Assembly (NCBI GenBank): GCA_025765615.1 | Contig: JAIVFJ010000326.1 | Location: 1-64,000 of the forward strand | Direction: 5' to 3' | DNA from: Zopfochytrium polystomum | Lineage: Eukaryota; Chytridiomycota; Chytridiomycetes; Chytridiales; Chytridiaceae | Length of the DNA stretch: 64,000 nt | Part shown: piece after piece, positions 25,195-36,200 of the stretch | Layout of the letters: each line of letters opens with the position of its first letter | Numbering within the stretch: the stretch's first letter is position 1 | Translations under genes and position numbers: made by a program | The notes under the pieces: generated by a model | Told to the model about the DNA's origin: nothing | What the model saw: only the letters and a program-made list of their open reading frames with translations | The model's database searches: none

Positions 25195-27037
25195 TTAAGC
25201 CCCTCCGTCTCTGGCACCAACACTTACGCTCTCCGCTGCCGCGGCACGCGCAGCCCTTTTCGCCAGAGCTCTCTGCAGCTCGTTTGCCAAAGAGGCCGGA
25301 CCCTCACCCGCATTGCCGCAACCGAAGCCGATGGCGCCGGTTCCCTTGCCGCTCGATTGGGTGCCAAGACTCGACCGAACCGAAGCCGAAGCTGAAGTCA
25401 GCAGCTCGTCCGAAAAATTCCGGACCCCAGCCCCCACCCTACCGGCGTCGCACAGCGCAGCGGATGTCCTCGGCAGTCCACCCACCCAGTTTGATTTCCT
25501 GTGCAGCGCAAAGGTTGGCCCGGCGCTACCCGCCAAAGCTGTCGCCAGGCGTGGCTGGGTCGTTTCATCAAGCGACGACGAAGCGCTGGCGACCACCGTC
25601 TGGGACGAACCCCTCTCCGACTCTTGCGCTGATTGCGAAAGAGGTTTGAATGATGATTGAAGTCCGTCCCGTGATGCAGAAACCAGGCGCTCCAGGCTAC
25701 ATGTATACGATGCTCGTCGGGCCGGAGGACCCGCCGCGACCCGGCCTCCGTGCCCCCCTGCGACCACCATCGCTACACTGCCTCTCCGCGTGCCCAATGC
25801 TCCCGTTGGCTCAGGCTCATCAGCCTCTAAAACTACCGCTGGCAGTACCAATCCTGGCCCCTTTGTTGTCCGCGTCCCGCCGGCTGCAGCTGTACCGGCA
25901 ATGGCGGTACCATTCCTTTCACCCGCAGCTGCGGCCGTCCACCGAGAGGCCACCGACGATGCCACCGACCATTCGGAGGTACCACTACTTGAGCGGGACC
26001 GTGCTGCGCACACGGCTGCATCAGGGAGCACAGGTATACCGTGCGGCCACTGGACCGCAGTGGGTAAAGCGACCGTCTGCAGAGCTGAAATTGTCCCGAT
26101 GGGTGTTGCGCAGTTGGTGTTCGTAGCCTGGTGTGAAAAGAGCGAATCGCCTGAAACAACGGTACCATTACTTCGCGGCGCCATGAATAGACCACCTTGT
26201 TCGTTGGTCAGGCGCAGCCGCCGCGCCGCCGCACGCCAAAAGCGGGCCTGGGAGGCTTTTGCTTCCGCCTCGCCCGAAAGAAGTGCGACGCGAGCTTGCA
26301 ACTCGCCGCTCGGAGCTTGCGGACGGACCCCGGTCGCTTCTCCTGCGTTGCCTCCCCCTCCCACGCCGCCGACAGCCTCGCTCATCTGCAGACGTCTGCT
26401 CCTAACCTCTTTCTCGAGCTCATCCGCGAGTGCGTCTGCAGCAAGATAAGAAGCAGCGGCTGATAAGTGCGAGTGGGCCTGGGCTGCAGAGGCGATGGAG
26501 GGGAAGGCGAGGAGAACTGAGGCGTGCGTGTGGAGGTCAGTGACACGGATGATGCGGCGCGGTGAGCGATGCGACTTGTACGTGTCGAGGAGCTGCGAGT
26601 GGATCGACTCAAGCGGAATGTCATGCAGAGCTTGTGTGGAAGTAGCTGCCTCTGGTGGTGTATTCTGTTCTCTGTCAAATTAAAGAAGAACAATGTTGAC
26701 TATGGCGCACCTTTAAGTGAATGAGGAAGCGACCTTCAATGACAGCGACGTAACGATGAGTCCAATTCCGTGATGTAGACTGGCGGAGAAAAATGTCAGT
26801 CTTGTTGCAAGTCGCCTGGAGCGTTGCTTTGCGCACCTTAACCCCTCCGTTCACCAAATCAACTTTGACTTGCACTATCTGCGACAAAAGCAGCTTCTGT
26901 GGGGTCGGACGCGGCATCATCACCGCTCCAATGAGACGCCGGATGATCCGCAGCTGGTTTGTGTGGAAACAGGGAGCAAGTAATGCCTGAATTGTCCAGA
27001 AGCCCTTTTCGCTTGTTTTTTTGTTTGCTATGTACAT
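25195..27037 (-). CDS. PH-domain protein, low-complexity C-terminus (partly resolved)
   Basis: Minus-strand pieces give a pleckstrin-homology domain. A strand pair VDLVNGGVK joins across an intron (26838-26777 region) to STSRNWTHRYVAVIEGRFL. This is followed by IPLESIHSQLLDTYKSHRS and RVTDLHTHASVLLAFPS, then a helix ending ADELEKEVRSRRLQ. The remainder (26385-25195) is an Ala/Ser/Gly-rich tail ending with a basic Ala-rich helix. The splice between HLK (26713) and the next exon (near 26675) does not give a clean phase in my reading. The strand arrangement resembles PH domains that follow Sec7 domains in Arf GEFs, but no Sec7 domain is visible upstream. The first ATG at 27037 may not be the true start. 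The PH call is reasonable; the family is uncertain. Confidence 0.5.
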
Positions 27038-28361
27038 TTGGATTTCCAGTCTTAGGTCCAGGGCCGAGCTACGAGCTAACCCGACCCCAAATCTTGCAAC
27101 ACGCCGCCAGCATCAGGATTGTGCTAGAGGATTAATTGACGTGTTTGCAAGCCTTGAATTGCTTTGGGACAGAGAAAGTTAAAGGTCTTCATAGAATAAG
27201 ACTCCCCAAATCCAAGGCAAATAGAAACAGAAAGAGGCAAAACGCAAATTTCCCTGACGAAGAGTAATCAGTCAGCGCTGACTGATAACTCCTTCTCAAG
27301 CGAGGTCGATGGGAGTTGAGCCCAGGATTTGTGCATTATGAAATATCCCTTCCCCTGGGCCAATGCTAAGTTTCAAATTGATATGGCGATACCGATAAAT
27401 GTCGCTATTTTCTTATCGTGACACGCCCATAGCGATAAGCCAAGGCGCCATCTATTTAGCAAATTCCCGTCTCCTCGAATCTTAACGCACAAATCTGCCT
27501 AAAAGAAAAATATCTCCAATCACCCAACGATCCTTAATTTGTTCTCTCCGAACTCAGACGCTGCCAACTATTTCACGAATCATTCAGCTCCAGAGTAAGC
27601 AGATCTTGGAGAGCTCTGACCCAGTCTCCAATCCCCATTCTGTTGTTGGAGCCAGCTGGTGCCATCGGTGCGCACCCTGCGACCCAGTGTGTACAGATGT
27701 TCCTGCCACTGGTGAACCTTGCATCTCACAGCAAGGCATTGCAAGGCACCCTCGTCACAGGTGAGGGAGGTTCTTGTTCTGACTTTGGTTGGCTGTCTGT
27801 TCAGTCCAAGCAGAGTAGGCAGCCCTTGCTCAAGGGGGTTAAACCACTCACCATGGGACACACAAGGCCTCTCCTTGCACTAATTCCGCGAGTGACAAAG
27901 CTACTCCCACCTATGGCCGTTCAGCAGTGACTCCCACTTACAAGTGAAGAACAAGGGAGGGTAGGACAGGTAAAGTTGAGATCGCAATGTGGCGGGCTGA
28001 GATCGCGGCCTCCGGCTGCAACAGATCCAGATATGACAGTGGCAAAGCCGACGCGGGTAATCTTGGCAAAGGGGTGGGTTGGGGAGGATCTGGTAAGGGA
28101 AAGGAGAGGAATCTGAGGACGACAGGCTGTTGAGCCTGCGACCTCAAATAAAAAGAGTATACCCTGCTTTTTTTAACTGATAACTTGTGAGGATTATCAA
28201 TTTAACTCAACCAAACAACTTTTCACAAAAGTGACATAACACGGCTGGACCCCATTTCTTATTATTTTCATGGGTTATTATTGTCCCTGCAAGCCGAACC
28301 ACTGAGATTTGGACTGTCTCTTAGCTGCGGCCATGTATATTGTTCATGTTATTATTACGCA
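27038..28361. other. Region without a recognisable gene
   Basis: Short ORFs only, none with familiar content. Simple AT-rich patches lie near 27390-27550 and a T run near 28168. It may hold the promoter of the PH-protein gene and old repeat debris. Confidence 0.4.
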
Positions 28362-28600
28362 CTAAGTCACTGGCCGAATGGCTTAGGCTGCTCTGCACTA
28401 ATGGCAAGAGGCCCTCTAGCTCAGCGGTGTAGAGCGATCCCTTCAATGGGAAAGGTGCTAAGTGACCTGCTGGCAGTCACTGACTGAATGATGAAGAAAT
28501 GCTAAGTTCTGTACAATGACTAAGCCTTGCCCTCCTCACTTTTGGAAATGGATTAGGATGACGTGCTTCAGTGGTAGAAGTACAGAGTCCAGGTTTACAC
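28362..28600 (+). other. Three successive tRNA-like half sequences
   Basis: Around 28367 the stretch CTGGCCGAATGGCTTAGGC looks like the A box and D arm of a Leu/Ser-type tRNA, followed by an anticodon-like stem. At 28412 TCTAGCTCAGCGGTGTAGAGC has a D stem (GCTC/GAGC) of another type. Near 28566 GCTTCAGTGGTAGAA resembles a third. None is followed by a B box (GGTTCGAxxCC) or a matching acceptor strand, so they are not complete tRNA genes. Possibilities are tRNA pseudogenes or the head of a SINE. Confidence 0.4.
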
Positions 28601-29880
28601 AGAGCTAACACAGAGCTGCTGCATAATCTACCATGATGAAAGGCCTCATGAAAGGGTTGAGATCATCGGGTTTTTTCTCCTTTCTTCATTGATGATTGTA
28701 CTTAATTTTTTTGTCAATACATCGCTTCAAACCAGGTCTCTCAAGGTGATATGAATGAGTTGGCTGGTCAGGTATTATGTGGTCGTATGGCCTCTCTGGT
28801 ATTTCTCCCTGTCCCTGGTGATGGTTCCTTTGGCCTTTGGTGGGCCTGGTTCACTGGGTTCAGACCCTCTTCCTTTCATGCTAATACCTGTCGTTGTCTT
28901 TGGTGTCTTCCTTGTGTGTGGGAGTGGGTATTGACCTTCCTTGCTTCTAAGTCAGGTTATTCTCTCTGGCCTGGTGAGGCAGAGGTCTGTCTCCTGGTAG
29001 GATGGAGCAAGAAGAGTCCCACTGTCTCCCACCCTGGTTGCACCCTCTTCCTTGGATTGAGTTGGAACACTCTCCTTGGAGTGAGACAAGTTGTGTCTGG
29101 TTCTGTTAAGTGGAAAACAGTTCTGATTTGGTTCAACAGGCACCTCTGCACACTAACTGTTCCTTGTGTCTGCCCTTTGTCTCTCCAACCCCCTCCAACT
29201 CAGGGTTTGACTTGTTGTTTATTTCTTTTGTTGTTTCTTTTGATGGGTTGTAGTGGCTTGTCACTCCCCTTACCGATTCAGTCAGTCTTACCGAACCAGT
29301 GCAATATTATGTCTGTTCCTCACATAGTTCGGACCTTCGCCAAATAGTACATTTACTATGTCCGTTCCCTTTGTCTATGTGTGTCTACTTAATTGGATTT
29401 TGTCCTCTGTTGTCTGTCTTTGACCCTGTCCGCTGCAGTCATGCTCAACAGGGTCTGTCCACCCCTCAGACACATCTCTGCAAAGTTGCTTCCACCGGCA
29501 AAGTTGTTTGGCCGAGTCGGACCAAGAGGGCTCCAACAGGCGCCATGCGCCTGTCTCCATCGTAGACAGACTTCATTCCCTTCACAGGCCCGTGCTCGCC
29601 ATATTCGATGCGGAACAGGTGCTTCACGCCTGCCCGCCTCCCATGTGGACAGACTGCTCTGCCTCCAACAGGGATGAGACAGGTGCTCCATGCCTGTCCC
29701 CCGTTGTCACTGACTCCCTCTGTCGCCCACAGGGTATCCCCTTCATGGGGCCAGTGGCACAGTAGATCACCGCTGCGCCAAGGACCCTTCATGGGACCAC
29801 CCTAACGCCAGCTCTGTCCACAGCGCAGCTGCACAAGTTGCCACAGTTGGCGACATAAGAGACAAACCCTTAAGATAATA
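28601..29880. other. Pyrimidine-rich region, no gene recognised
   Basis: The plus strand is T/C rich, with a 198-codon open frame from 28751 of no recognisable content. A loosely repeated unit containing ACAGACTGCTCTGCC-like words lies at 29560-29720. The region ends near 29880, where base composition turns AT-rich. Confidence 0.35.
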
Positions 29881-30189
29881 GCCTGACTCAATAGTCAGTT
29901 ACTCGCTTCACAACTCACAACGCACTATGTAAACCTGTACACTCTGTAAAAGACTAAGTTACTCACTGTCGCTCGTAGTATTTCAAATCAAATTCACAAC
30001 ACATTCTAACTCGAGCACCTTTCTCTTCCACTGGTAGGAAATTTAAGATAGTTGAATCGAGTTTTGCTAGTTTTCCCCTGTTGTAACTGACAAGCGTTGC
30101 TCCCAAGTGTAGATAAACTTGTGCCGAGTATCGAGTCGCTGTGAGTGGATGACTCAAGTGTTGCGAGGGTTGTGCGATGACGTGTCGAT

Positions 30190-31014
30190 GTTGCTTTCAA
30201 TACATTCACGCTCATGCTATTACCAGCTTGTTTATATAGCTGTTGAGGACTTGTTTGAATGGCATTGGAAAGCCTTGAAGTAATAAACATTCAGTCGGAG
30301 TAAGACATCTATTGTACGTTGTGTGATATGTTTTATTTTGTGTTGTTAAGGTTGGACATATATTTTTCACTGGATAACAATAATTAACTTTAAGAGGTTC
30401 ATGATTAGTCTTATTCAAATTTTGTAGTAATGCTTGATTTGTACAAACGTTTGTATGTATTGTCTTGTGTAGTATAAATTCATCCAAATCTTGCACTGGT
30501 CCTTCAGGTGGTTTCGTAAAATCTCTTATTAAGATGTCATTCTTTATACCTATTATAAAAATCCGAACGCGGTTTTGAGGTATACCATAATGACGTGCAT
30601 TTAATATAATTGGATATAAAGAAGATTATAAGATTTTTTCCATCTTCAATGCTCACAAAGTTACGAACATTTTCTAGTATGAAAACATTTGGTTGCTTCT
30701 TTTATTACATCAATACAATGGAACATTATATTGCTACGAAAATCTTCAGACCCTCTTTGTCGACCTGCCAAACTAAAAGGCTGACATGGAAATCCACATA
30801 CATATAAATCAATGTCAGGCCATTGAGAATGATCACGTTCAGTAATGTTTTCGTACATTATTTGAGGATGGTAATTAGCAAGTATACTTTGGCGAGCGTA
30901 TTTATCTCTTTCACATGACCATTTATGTTGGAATGGAATTTTCAGTTGTTTAAGTGCTTCAATAGGCGCTTCACTACCAGAACAATCAGTTCCAATCGTA
31001 AGTGGTGTAGTCAT
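30190..31014 (-). pseudogene. C5 cytosine DNA methyltransferase, decayed (copy 1)
   Basis: From the ATG at 31014 the first 118 residues are intact and carry motif I (IGTDCSGSEAPIEALK) and the catalytic motif IV (GFPCQPFSLAGRQRG). Further motifs follow in other frames: VI (FILENVRNF) at about 30690, VIII (ARHYGIPQNRVRIFIIG) near 30590, IX (CLTPTECLLLQGFP) near 30270 and X (KQAGNSMSVNVLKA) near 30220. The spacing between VI and VIII is too short, so there is also a deletion. At least three frame breaks make it a pseudogene. The compact single-domain layout resembles bacterial, phage and giant-virus enzymes rather than fungal DNMTs with extra domains. The gene lies in an AT-rich island unlike its surroundings. 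Confidence 0.85.
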
Positions 31015-31104
31015 TAAAATAACTTATAATTAATTTTTAAATATTATAAGTAAATACAACGATGCTAGCTCATGTATACAATAATGAATTACAAGACTTG
31101 AAAA

Positions 31105-31460
31105 TATGAGTAAACAAATTCTTTAAAACATTTACACTCATGCTATTTCCTATTTGTTTTCGTAAATGTGAATTGCTAACCACTTGTTTAAAATTTGAAT
31201 TAAATCCTTGAAGTCGAAATTTTCATTAACTGTAAGAAAACGTTTATACTTTGTTAAATAGTAAAGTGATTTGGTTGTGATAGTTGACAACAATTTAACA
31301 TTGCGTTTCCAAACCCTGAACAAGATATAACATAATTATCTAACGAACCACATTCTATCATTAATTCATTAATCACCAAATGTTTTTTAACACCTATGAT
31401 GAAAACCCTTTCTCTGTTTTGTGGAATACCATAATCTCGAGTGTTTAGCGCAAATTGGTT
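31105..31460 (-). pseudogene. C5 cytosine DNA methyltransferase, C-terminal fragment (copy 2)
   Basis: On the minus strand, motif VIII (LNTRDYGIPQNRERVFIIGV) at about 31455-31390 is followed by a frame-broken stretch and motif X (KQIGNSMSVNVLKNL) near 31145. Related to copy 1, but clearly diverged from it. Motifs I-VI are absent: the sequence stops at about 31460, where non-AT-rich repeat DNA begins. The two copies lie head to tail on the same strand, as in tandem methyltransferase genes. Confidence 0.75.
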
Positions 31461-31539
31461 GTAAGAGTGTCGTGAGTGTGTGGCTGATCGGTGGTATGGT
31501 GGTGCTTCGAAACACGTGTGTAATAATGGTTTGTTTTTA

Positions 31540-31998
31540 CATGGAGTGCTTCATATCCAGTTGCTCTGCTGAGGGTTGCCCAGCTGACCCCTATTTATAG
31601 CAGGGTGCGGGAGGCAGTTGATAGGCAGAGGCACAGCCTCGAAGGCATCTCCAATGCCTGTGAGGCAAAGAGTACGGAGACGTTCAGGTGGTCCACCACT
31701 GGGAGATGGGAGACAATGACACCCTGTTGCATCACGCTGATGTGGCCAAAACTCCATGGAGTATGTGAGCAAAGAAGTGATAATGGCTCTGATTAATTCC
31801 TGTCGAATTGCTGGCGTAAAGCACAATGATGCGGTGTCTGGCCGGTGGATTGAAACCTCAGGAACCTTACCAAGCACTCGCACAGTGCGCTAATACCCAC
31901 AGAGGAGTAAGAACAGGTCAGAGAATCTTGAACAAAGAATTTCTGTCTTTTCGCCATATTTTGCATTTTCAGGATACTGAAATGAAAGGGAGGTAGGT
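31540..31998 (-). mobile_element. Diverged copia A-like LTR remnant
   Basis: Shares scattered words with the copia A LTR in the same order, including GCATCACGCTGATxTGGCCA, CTCCATGGAGT and CACTCGxACAGTG. Clearly older than copia A itself. The chromovirus inserted at its right end, duplicating TAGGT. Confidence 0.6.
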
Positions 31999-32306
31999 TG
32001 TTATGAATCACCCTCTGGAAACCTCTGGAACCTTCTAGAACATTCCTTCATGGAACCTTGTGGAACCTTCTGGAACCTTCTTTGCTTTCCTGACTTGTCT
32101 TGTTGTCATTGGTATCATTGGTATCATTGTATTACTAATTGCTCTTTCTGGAACTTTCTTGGAGTCTTGACAAGGAACACTCTCAAAAGGTATAAAAGGG
32201 GGATGGGGGACCTGTCCCATCCCTCAAGTGAATTATTGTTTCCAATACAATCATCACTCCTCTCAGTTCCTTGTCTGCCTTGTCCTGTCCTGCCCTGTTC
32301 CTGACA
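31999..32306 (+). repeat. Chromovirus 5' LTR
   Basis: 308 bp, starting TGTTATGAATC and ending CCTGACA. It contains a TATA-like box at 32191-32197 (TATAAAAGGGG). The R region probably starts at 32226, about 35 bases downstream. Confidence 0.95.
32191..32197 (+). promoter_or_regulatory. TATA box of chromovirus LTR
   Basis: TATAAAAG lies 35 bases upstream of the AAGTGAATTAT segment that is complementary to the primer site. This spacing makes 32226 a plausible transcription start. Confidence 0.7.
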
Positions 32307-32308
32307 TC

Positions 32309-32319
32309 ATAATTCACTT
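32309..32319 (+). other. Self-complementary primer binding site
   Basis: ATAATTCACTT lies two bases after the 5' LTR. It is the exact reverse complement of AAGTGAATTAT at 32226-32236 in the LTR, and the match stops after exactly 11 bases on both sides. Tf1 of fission yeast primes reverse transcription with the first 11 nt of its own RNA at the same place. No tRNA 3' end complement starting TGG is present here. Confidence 0.8.
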
Positions 32320-32346
32320 CACCCTCTCCCACTACTCTCTGCCATC

Positions 32347-33270
32347 ATGTCTGACCCAAACAACACCTTCCCTGATGCAACAGCCTTCCAAGCCTTGATG
32401 GACCAATTACAAGCCCTTTCAAGACAGACACACCAACTTCAAGAACAAGTCCTTCACCAGCAGCACCAGCTTCAACAACAACTTCACCAACAAGAACATC
32501 AAGCTCTTCCCCTGCCTCAAGCCAACCAAGCAAGAGAGCCCAAGGTTCCCAGCCCTGACAAGTTCACTGGGCTGGCCAAAGACCTTAGGAACTTCATGGC
32601 CACTGTGGAGAATGTCATCCTTCTCCAACCTTCAAGATTTCCCAGTGAGCAAGTCAAGGTTCTTTTCACAAGCACCCTCCTGTCTGGTCAAGCTCAATCA
32701 TGGTACAGATCTCTCCCAAGCACACCCACCACCCTGCAAGAGCTCTGGGAGGGGCTGGAAGCTACCTTTGGTGACCCCTACGCATCTTGGACAGCAAGAT
32801 CCAAGCTCAAGCATATCAAGCAAGGAAAGCAATCTTGTGTGGCCTACACCAACCAATTCAAGCAACTAGCCAGAGACTCTGGATACAATGATGCAGCTCT
32901 GATGGAGCTGTACCATGATGGTCTCCATGAGTCTATCCAAGACATGCTCTCCCAGTCTCTGCACATCCCTGAGACCTTGGAAGAGTACATTCTCCTTGCC
33001 ATCAAGATTGACAACAGACTCTACTCCAAGAGGCTGAAGCAAAGACAAGTAGGAACTACATCAAGACCTACCCCAGTTCCTCAAGCTCTTACAGTTCCTG
33101 AACCCATGCAAGTGGATGCAGTTGAGACACTTCCTAAGGGTCCTCTGAGCCAAGAGGAGAAAACAAGGAGGGCCCAGCAGGGACTGTGTTTTTACTGTGG
33201 CTCCAAGGAGCATGCTGTCAAGGACTGCCCAAGGAAGAAGCACCCAAACTCCCAGGTCCAGGCTCACTGA
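32347..33270 (+). CDS. Chromovirus Gag
   Basis: Capsid and nucleocapsid protein of 307 residues that packages the element RNA in virus-like particles. A Gln-rich, heptad-like N-terminus (about residues 14-62) precedes the retrotransposon gag core (SGQAQSWYRSL, then SYVAYTNQFKQLA-type helix). One CCHC zinc knuckle (CFYCGSKEHAVKDC) lies near the C-terminus. It ends 85 bases inside the pol frame, and Gag is the product made when the ribosome does not shift. The ATG follows a pyrimidine-rich leader. Confidence 0.93.
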   Translation: MSDPNNTFPDATAFQALMDQLQALSRQTHQLQEQVLHQQHQLQQQLHQQEHQALPLPQANQAREPKVPSPDKFTGLAKDLRNFMATVENVILLQPSRFPSEQVKVLFTSTLLSGQAQSWYRSLPSTPTTLQELWEGLEATFGDPYASWTARSKLKHIKQGKQSCVAYTNQFKQLARDSGYNDAALMELYHDGLHESIQDMLSQSLHIPETLEEYILLAIKIDNRLYSKRLKQRQVGTTSRPTPVPQALTVPEPMQVDAVETLPKGPLSQEEKTRRAQQGLCFYCGSKEHAVKDCPRKKHPNSQVQAH

Positions 33271-36200
33271 GGGGCAATTCCCTGGACCCTCCTCCAAGCT
33301 GCCCCTGTTTCATCACCACCACCAGCACCACAAACACCTCAGATTCCAAGCCCCACCAACTCACCATGGATGTCAAGATTCAACTCTCACCCAAGTCAAC
33401 CATCACAACCAAGGCCCTTATAGACTCTGGATCATCCTGCAACATCATTGATGCCACCCTTGCCAAGTCTTGTGCCATTCCTACGATCAAGAAATCCACA
33501 CCTCTCAAGGTCCACTTTGCCAATCATGCTCTGTTCAAGGAAATCAGCCATGAAACCAAGCTAAACCTCCACATCCAAGACTTTCCACCATCCATGGTCA
33601 ATCTGGAAGTATTGGATCTTGGCTCACCCACATTCTCTGTCATCCTGGGATTACCATGGCTGCAAGCCCAGAACCCTGCCATTGATTGGGTCACTGGTCA
33701 AGTCCAACCTCCACCAATTGGAACAGTCACCCAAAACTCAAGTCAAGCCCCCAAGTCTCATGCTCTCAAGCCCTTGATTCAAGATTCACAGCCAGCCAAG
33801 ACTCCAGTTCCACAGTTCACAGTTCACAGTCAAGATTCAAGTAGAGCTCATAGAGCTCACAGTCATGGCCATGACTCTTGTTCACAGAACCCACAGTCAA
33901 AGATTCAAGTACCACAGTTCACAGTCCACATTCAAGATTCAAGTTCCACAGCTCACAGTCTTTGCCAAGAACAGAACTCTCAGTCAAAGATTCAAGAATC
34001 ACAGTTCCCAGTCAAGATTTCAAGCCCCACTGCTGAGGAGCACGACAACCTGGACCCATCAGACCTTTTGCTGGCATCCAAGCTACCAAAAGAATATCTC
34101 CCTTATGCTGATGTGTTTTCCAAGACCAAGGCAGACCTGCTACCAGCTCAGAGGCCTTATGACTGTGAAATCCCACTCAAGGATGAAACTTGCAGCCCAC
34201 CTTTCAAGCCACTGTACCACCTCTCTCCACCAGAAGCCAAGGCCCTCCAAGAATACATTGAAGAAATGCTGAACAAGGGATTCATCCAACCTTCCAAGTC
34301 ACCAGCTGGAGCTCCCATCTTTTTTGTCAAGAAGAAGGATGGGGGACTGAGACCCTGTGTGGACTACAGAGATCTCAATGAGATGACAGTCAAGAACCGC
34401 TATCCACTGCCTCTCATCTCTGAATTACTGGACAAACTGAGCCATGCAAGGATATTTTCCAAGATTGACCTCAGAGGTGCCTACAATTTGGTCAGAATTA
34501 AGCCCCAGGATCAATGGAAGACTGCCTTCAGATGCAAATACGGTCACTTTGAGTACTTGGTTATGCCCTTTGGACTTACCAATGCTCCAGCTATTTTCCA
34601 AGGCATGATGAATGACATCTTCAGGGATATTCTGGACCTTTTTGTCATTGTCTACCTGGATGATATCCTGGTATTTTCATCTGACACTGCAAGCCATATG
34701 GGACATGTCAAGACTGTCTTGGAGAGACTCAGACAGCATCACCTCTATGCAAAGCTGGAGAAGTGTGAATTCCACAAGACCTCCATTGAGTTTTTGGGGT
34801 TCATTGTGTCTGACAAAGGGATCTCCATGGCACCAGACAAGATCCAAACTATTCTTGAATGGAAGGCTCCAAATTCCATCAAGGATGTTCAAAGCTTCCT
34901 TGGATTTTGCAACTTCTACAGAACCTTCATTGCCAACTATTCTGCCATAGCCAAGCCTCTCACTGATCTCACCAAGAAGACCACCAAGTTTGAATGGACC
35001 CCAGCAGCAGAGCAAGCCTGGCTAGCTCTTAAGACAGCAACCACAAGTGCACCACTCCTTAAGCATGTGGATCCCTTGCTTCCCTTCACCTTGGAAACTG
35101 ATGCCTCAGACTATGCCCTTGGCGCTGTTCTGTCCCAGCCAAGCTCTCAGGAACCCTCTGCTCCTCTGCATCCAGTGGCATATTACTCCAGGAAGCTGAA
35201 CAGTGCTGAGTGTAACTACACAGTCCATGACAAGGAGTTGCTTGCAATTGTGGAAGCATTCAAATTCTGGAGACACTACTTGGCTGGTTCTAAAGGCATC
35301 TCTGTCTATTCTGATCACAAGAACCTCACCTTCTTCAGGGCAAGGAGGTTGCTCAAGCAGAGGCATGCCAGGTGGGCTGAACTGCTCTCTGAGTATGACT
35401 TTAAGCTGTGCTATTCTCCTGGCCACCTTAACACTGTGGCTGATGCCCTGTCAAGAAGAACAGACCTTGCACCTGAAGGGGGAGATGGTTTCACCCCACC
35501 ATCCAAGACACACCTTTCATTGCTTCCTGACAGTGTGTGGGCCCATGCTATTTCCAAGGACCCCAAGCCTCACAAGATTCAAATCAGCCAAGAAGAGGAA
35601 AAACTTGAGATACTCAAGACAAGGCATGATGCAGCAACAGCTGGACACCCAGGAGAGCACAAGACATATGAGCTTGTTTCCAGAGACTTCTACTGGCCAG
35701 GCATGAGGAAGTACATCAAGAACTATGTCAGCAGCTGTGAAACCTGTCAAAGAAACAAATCCAGCAGACACAAGCCCTATGGACTTCTGGAGCCCCTCCC
35801 AATTGCCATCAGCCCTTGGTCATCAATATCCATGGACTTCATTGTGAAACTGCCCCCATCCCATGGATTTGACTCTATCCTTGTTGTCATCTGCAGAAGG
35901 ACAAAGTTGGCCCATTTCATCCCCTGCACTGAGAATATAGATGCACAAGGAACAGCAGACCTGTTTTTGCAGCACATATTCAGGCTCCATGGGCTGCCTC
36001 AGTCAATCGTCAGTGACAGAGGACCACAGTTCAGATCTCAATTTTGGAAAGCACTCACAGCAGCCCTTGGAATCAAGTCTCAACTGTCAACTGCTTATCA
36101 CCCTCAGACTGATGGACAAACAGAAAGAACAAACCAGACTCTGGAGCAGTATTTGAGGTGCTATGTCAGCTATCAACAGGATGATTGGCCCACCCTCCTT

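Noticed and set aside
27580..27861. 93-codon minus-strand ORF as a gene
   Set aside because: No recognisable motif, no introns or neighbours supporting it, and similar random ORFs are common here.
28362..28600. Functional tRNA genes
   Set aside because: No B box or acceptor-stem partner follows the A-box-like sequences.
30190..31460. A working restriction-modification system
   Set aside because: Both methyltransferases are broken, and no endonuclease-like ORF is present in the island.
33186..33188. ATG at 33186 as the real start of chromovirus pol
   Set aside because: It lies inside gag upstream of the frameshift heptamer with no independent promoter. The -1 shift at 33243 explains pol expression better.
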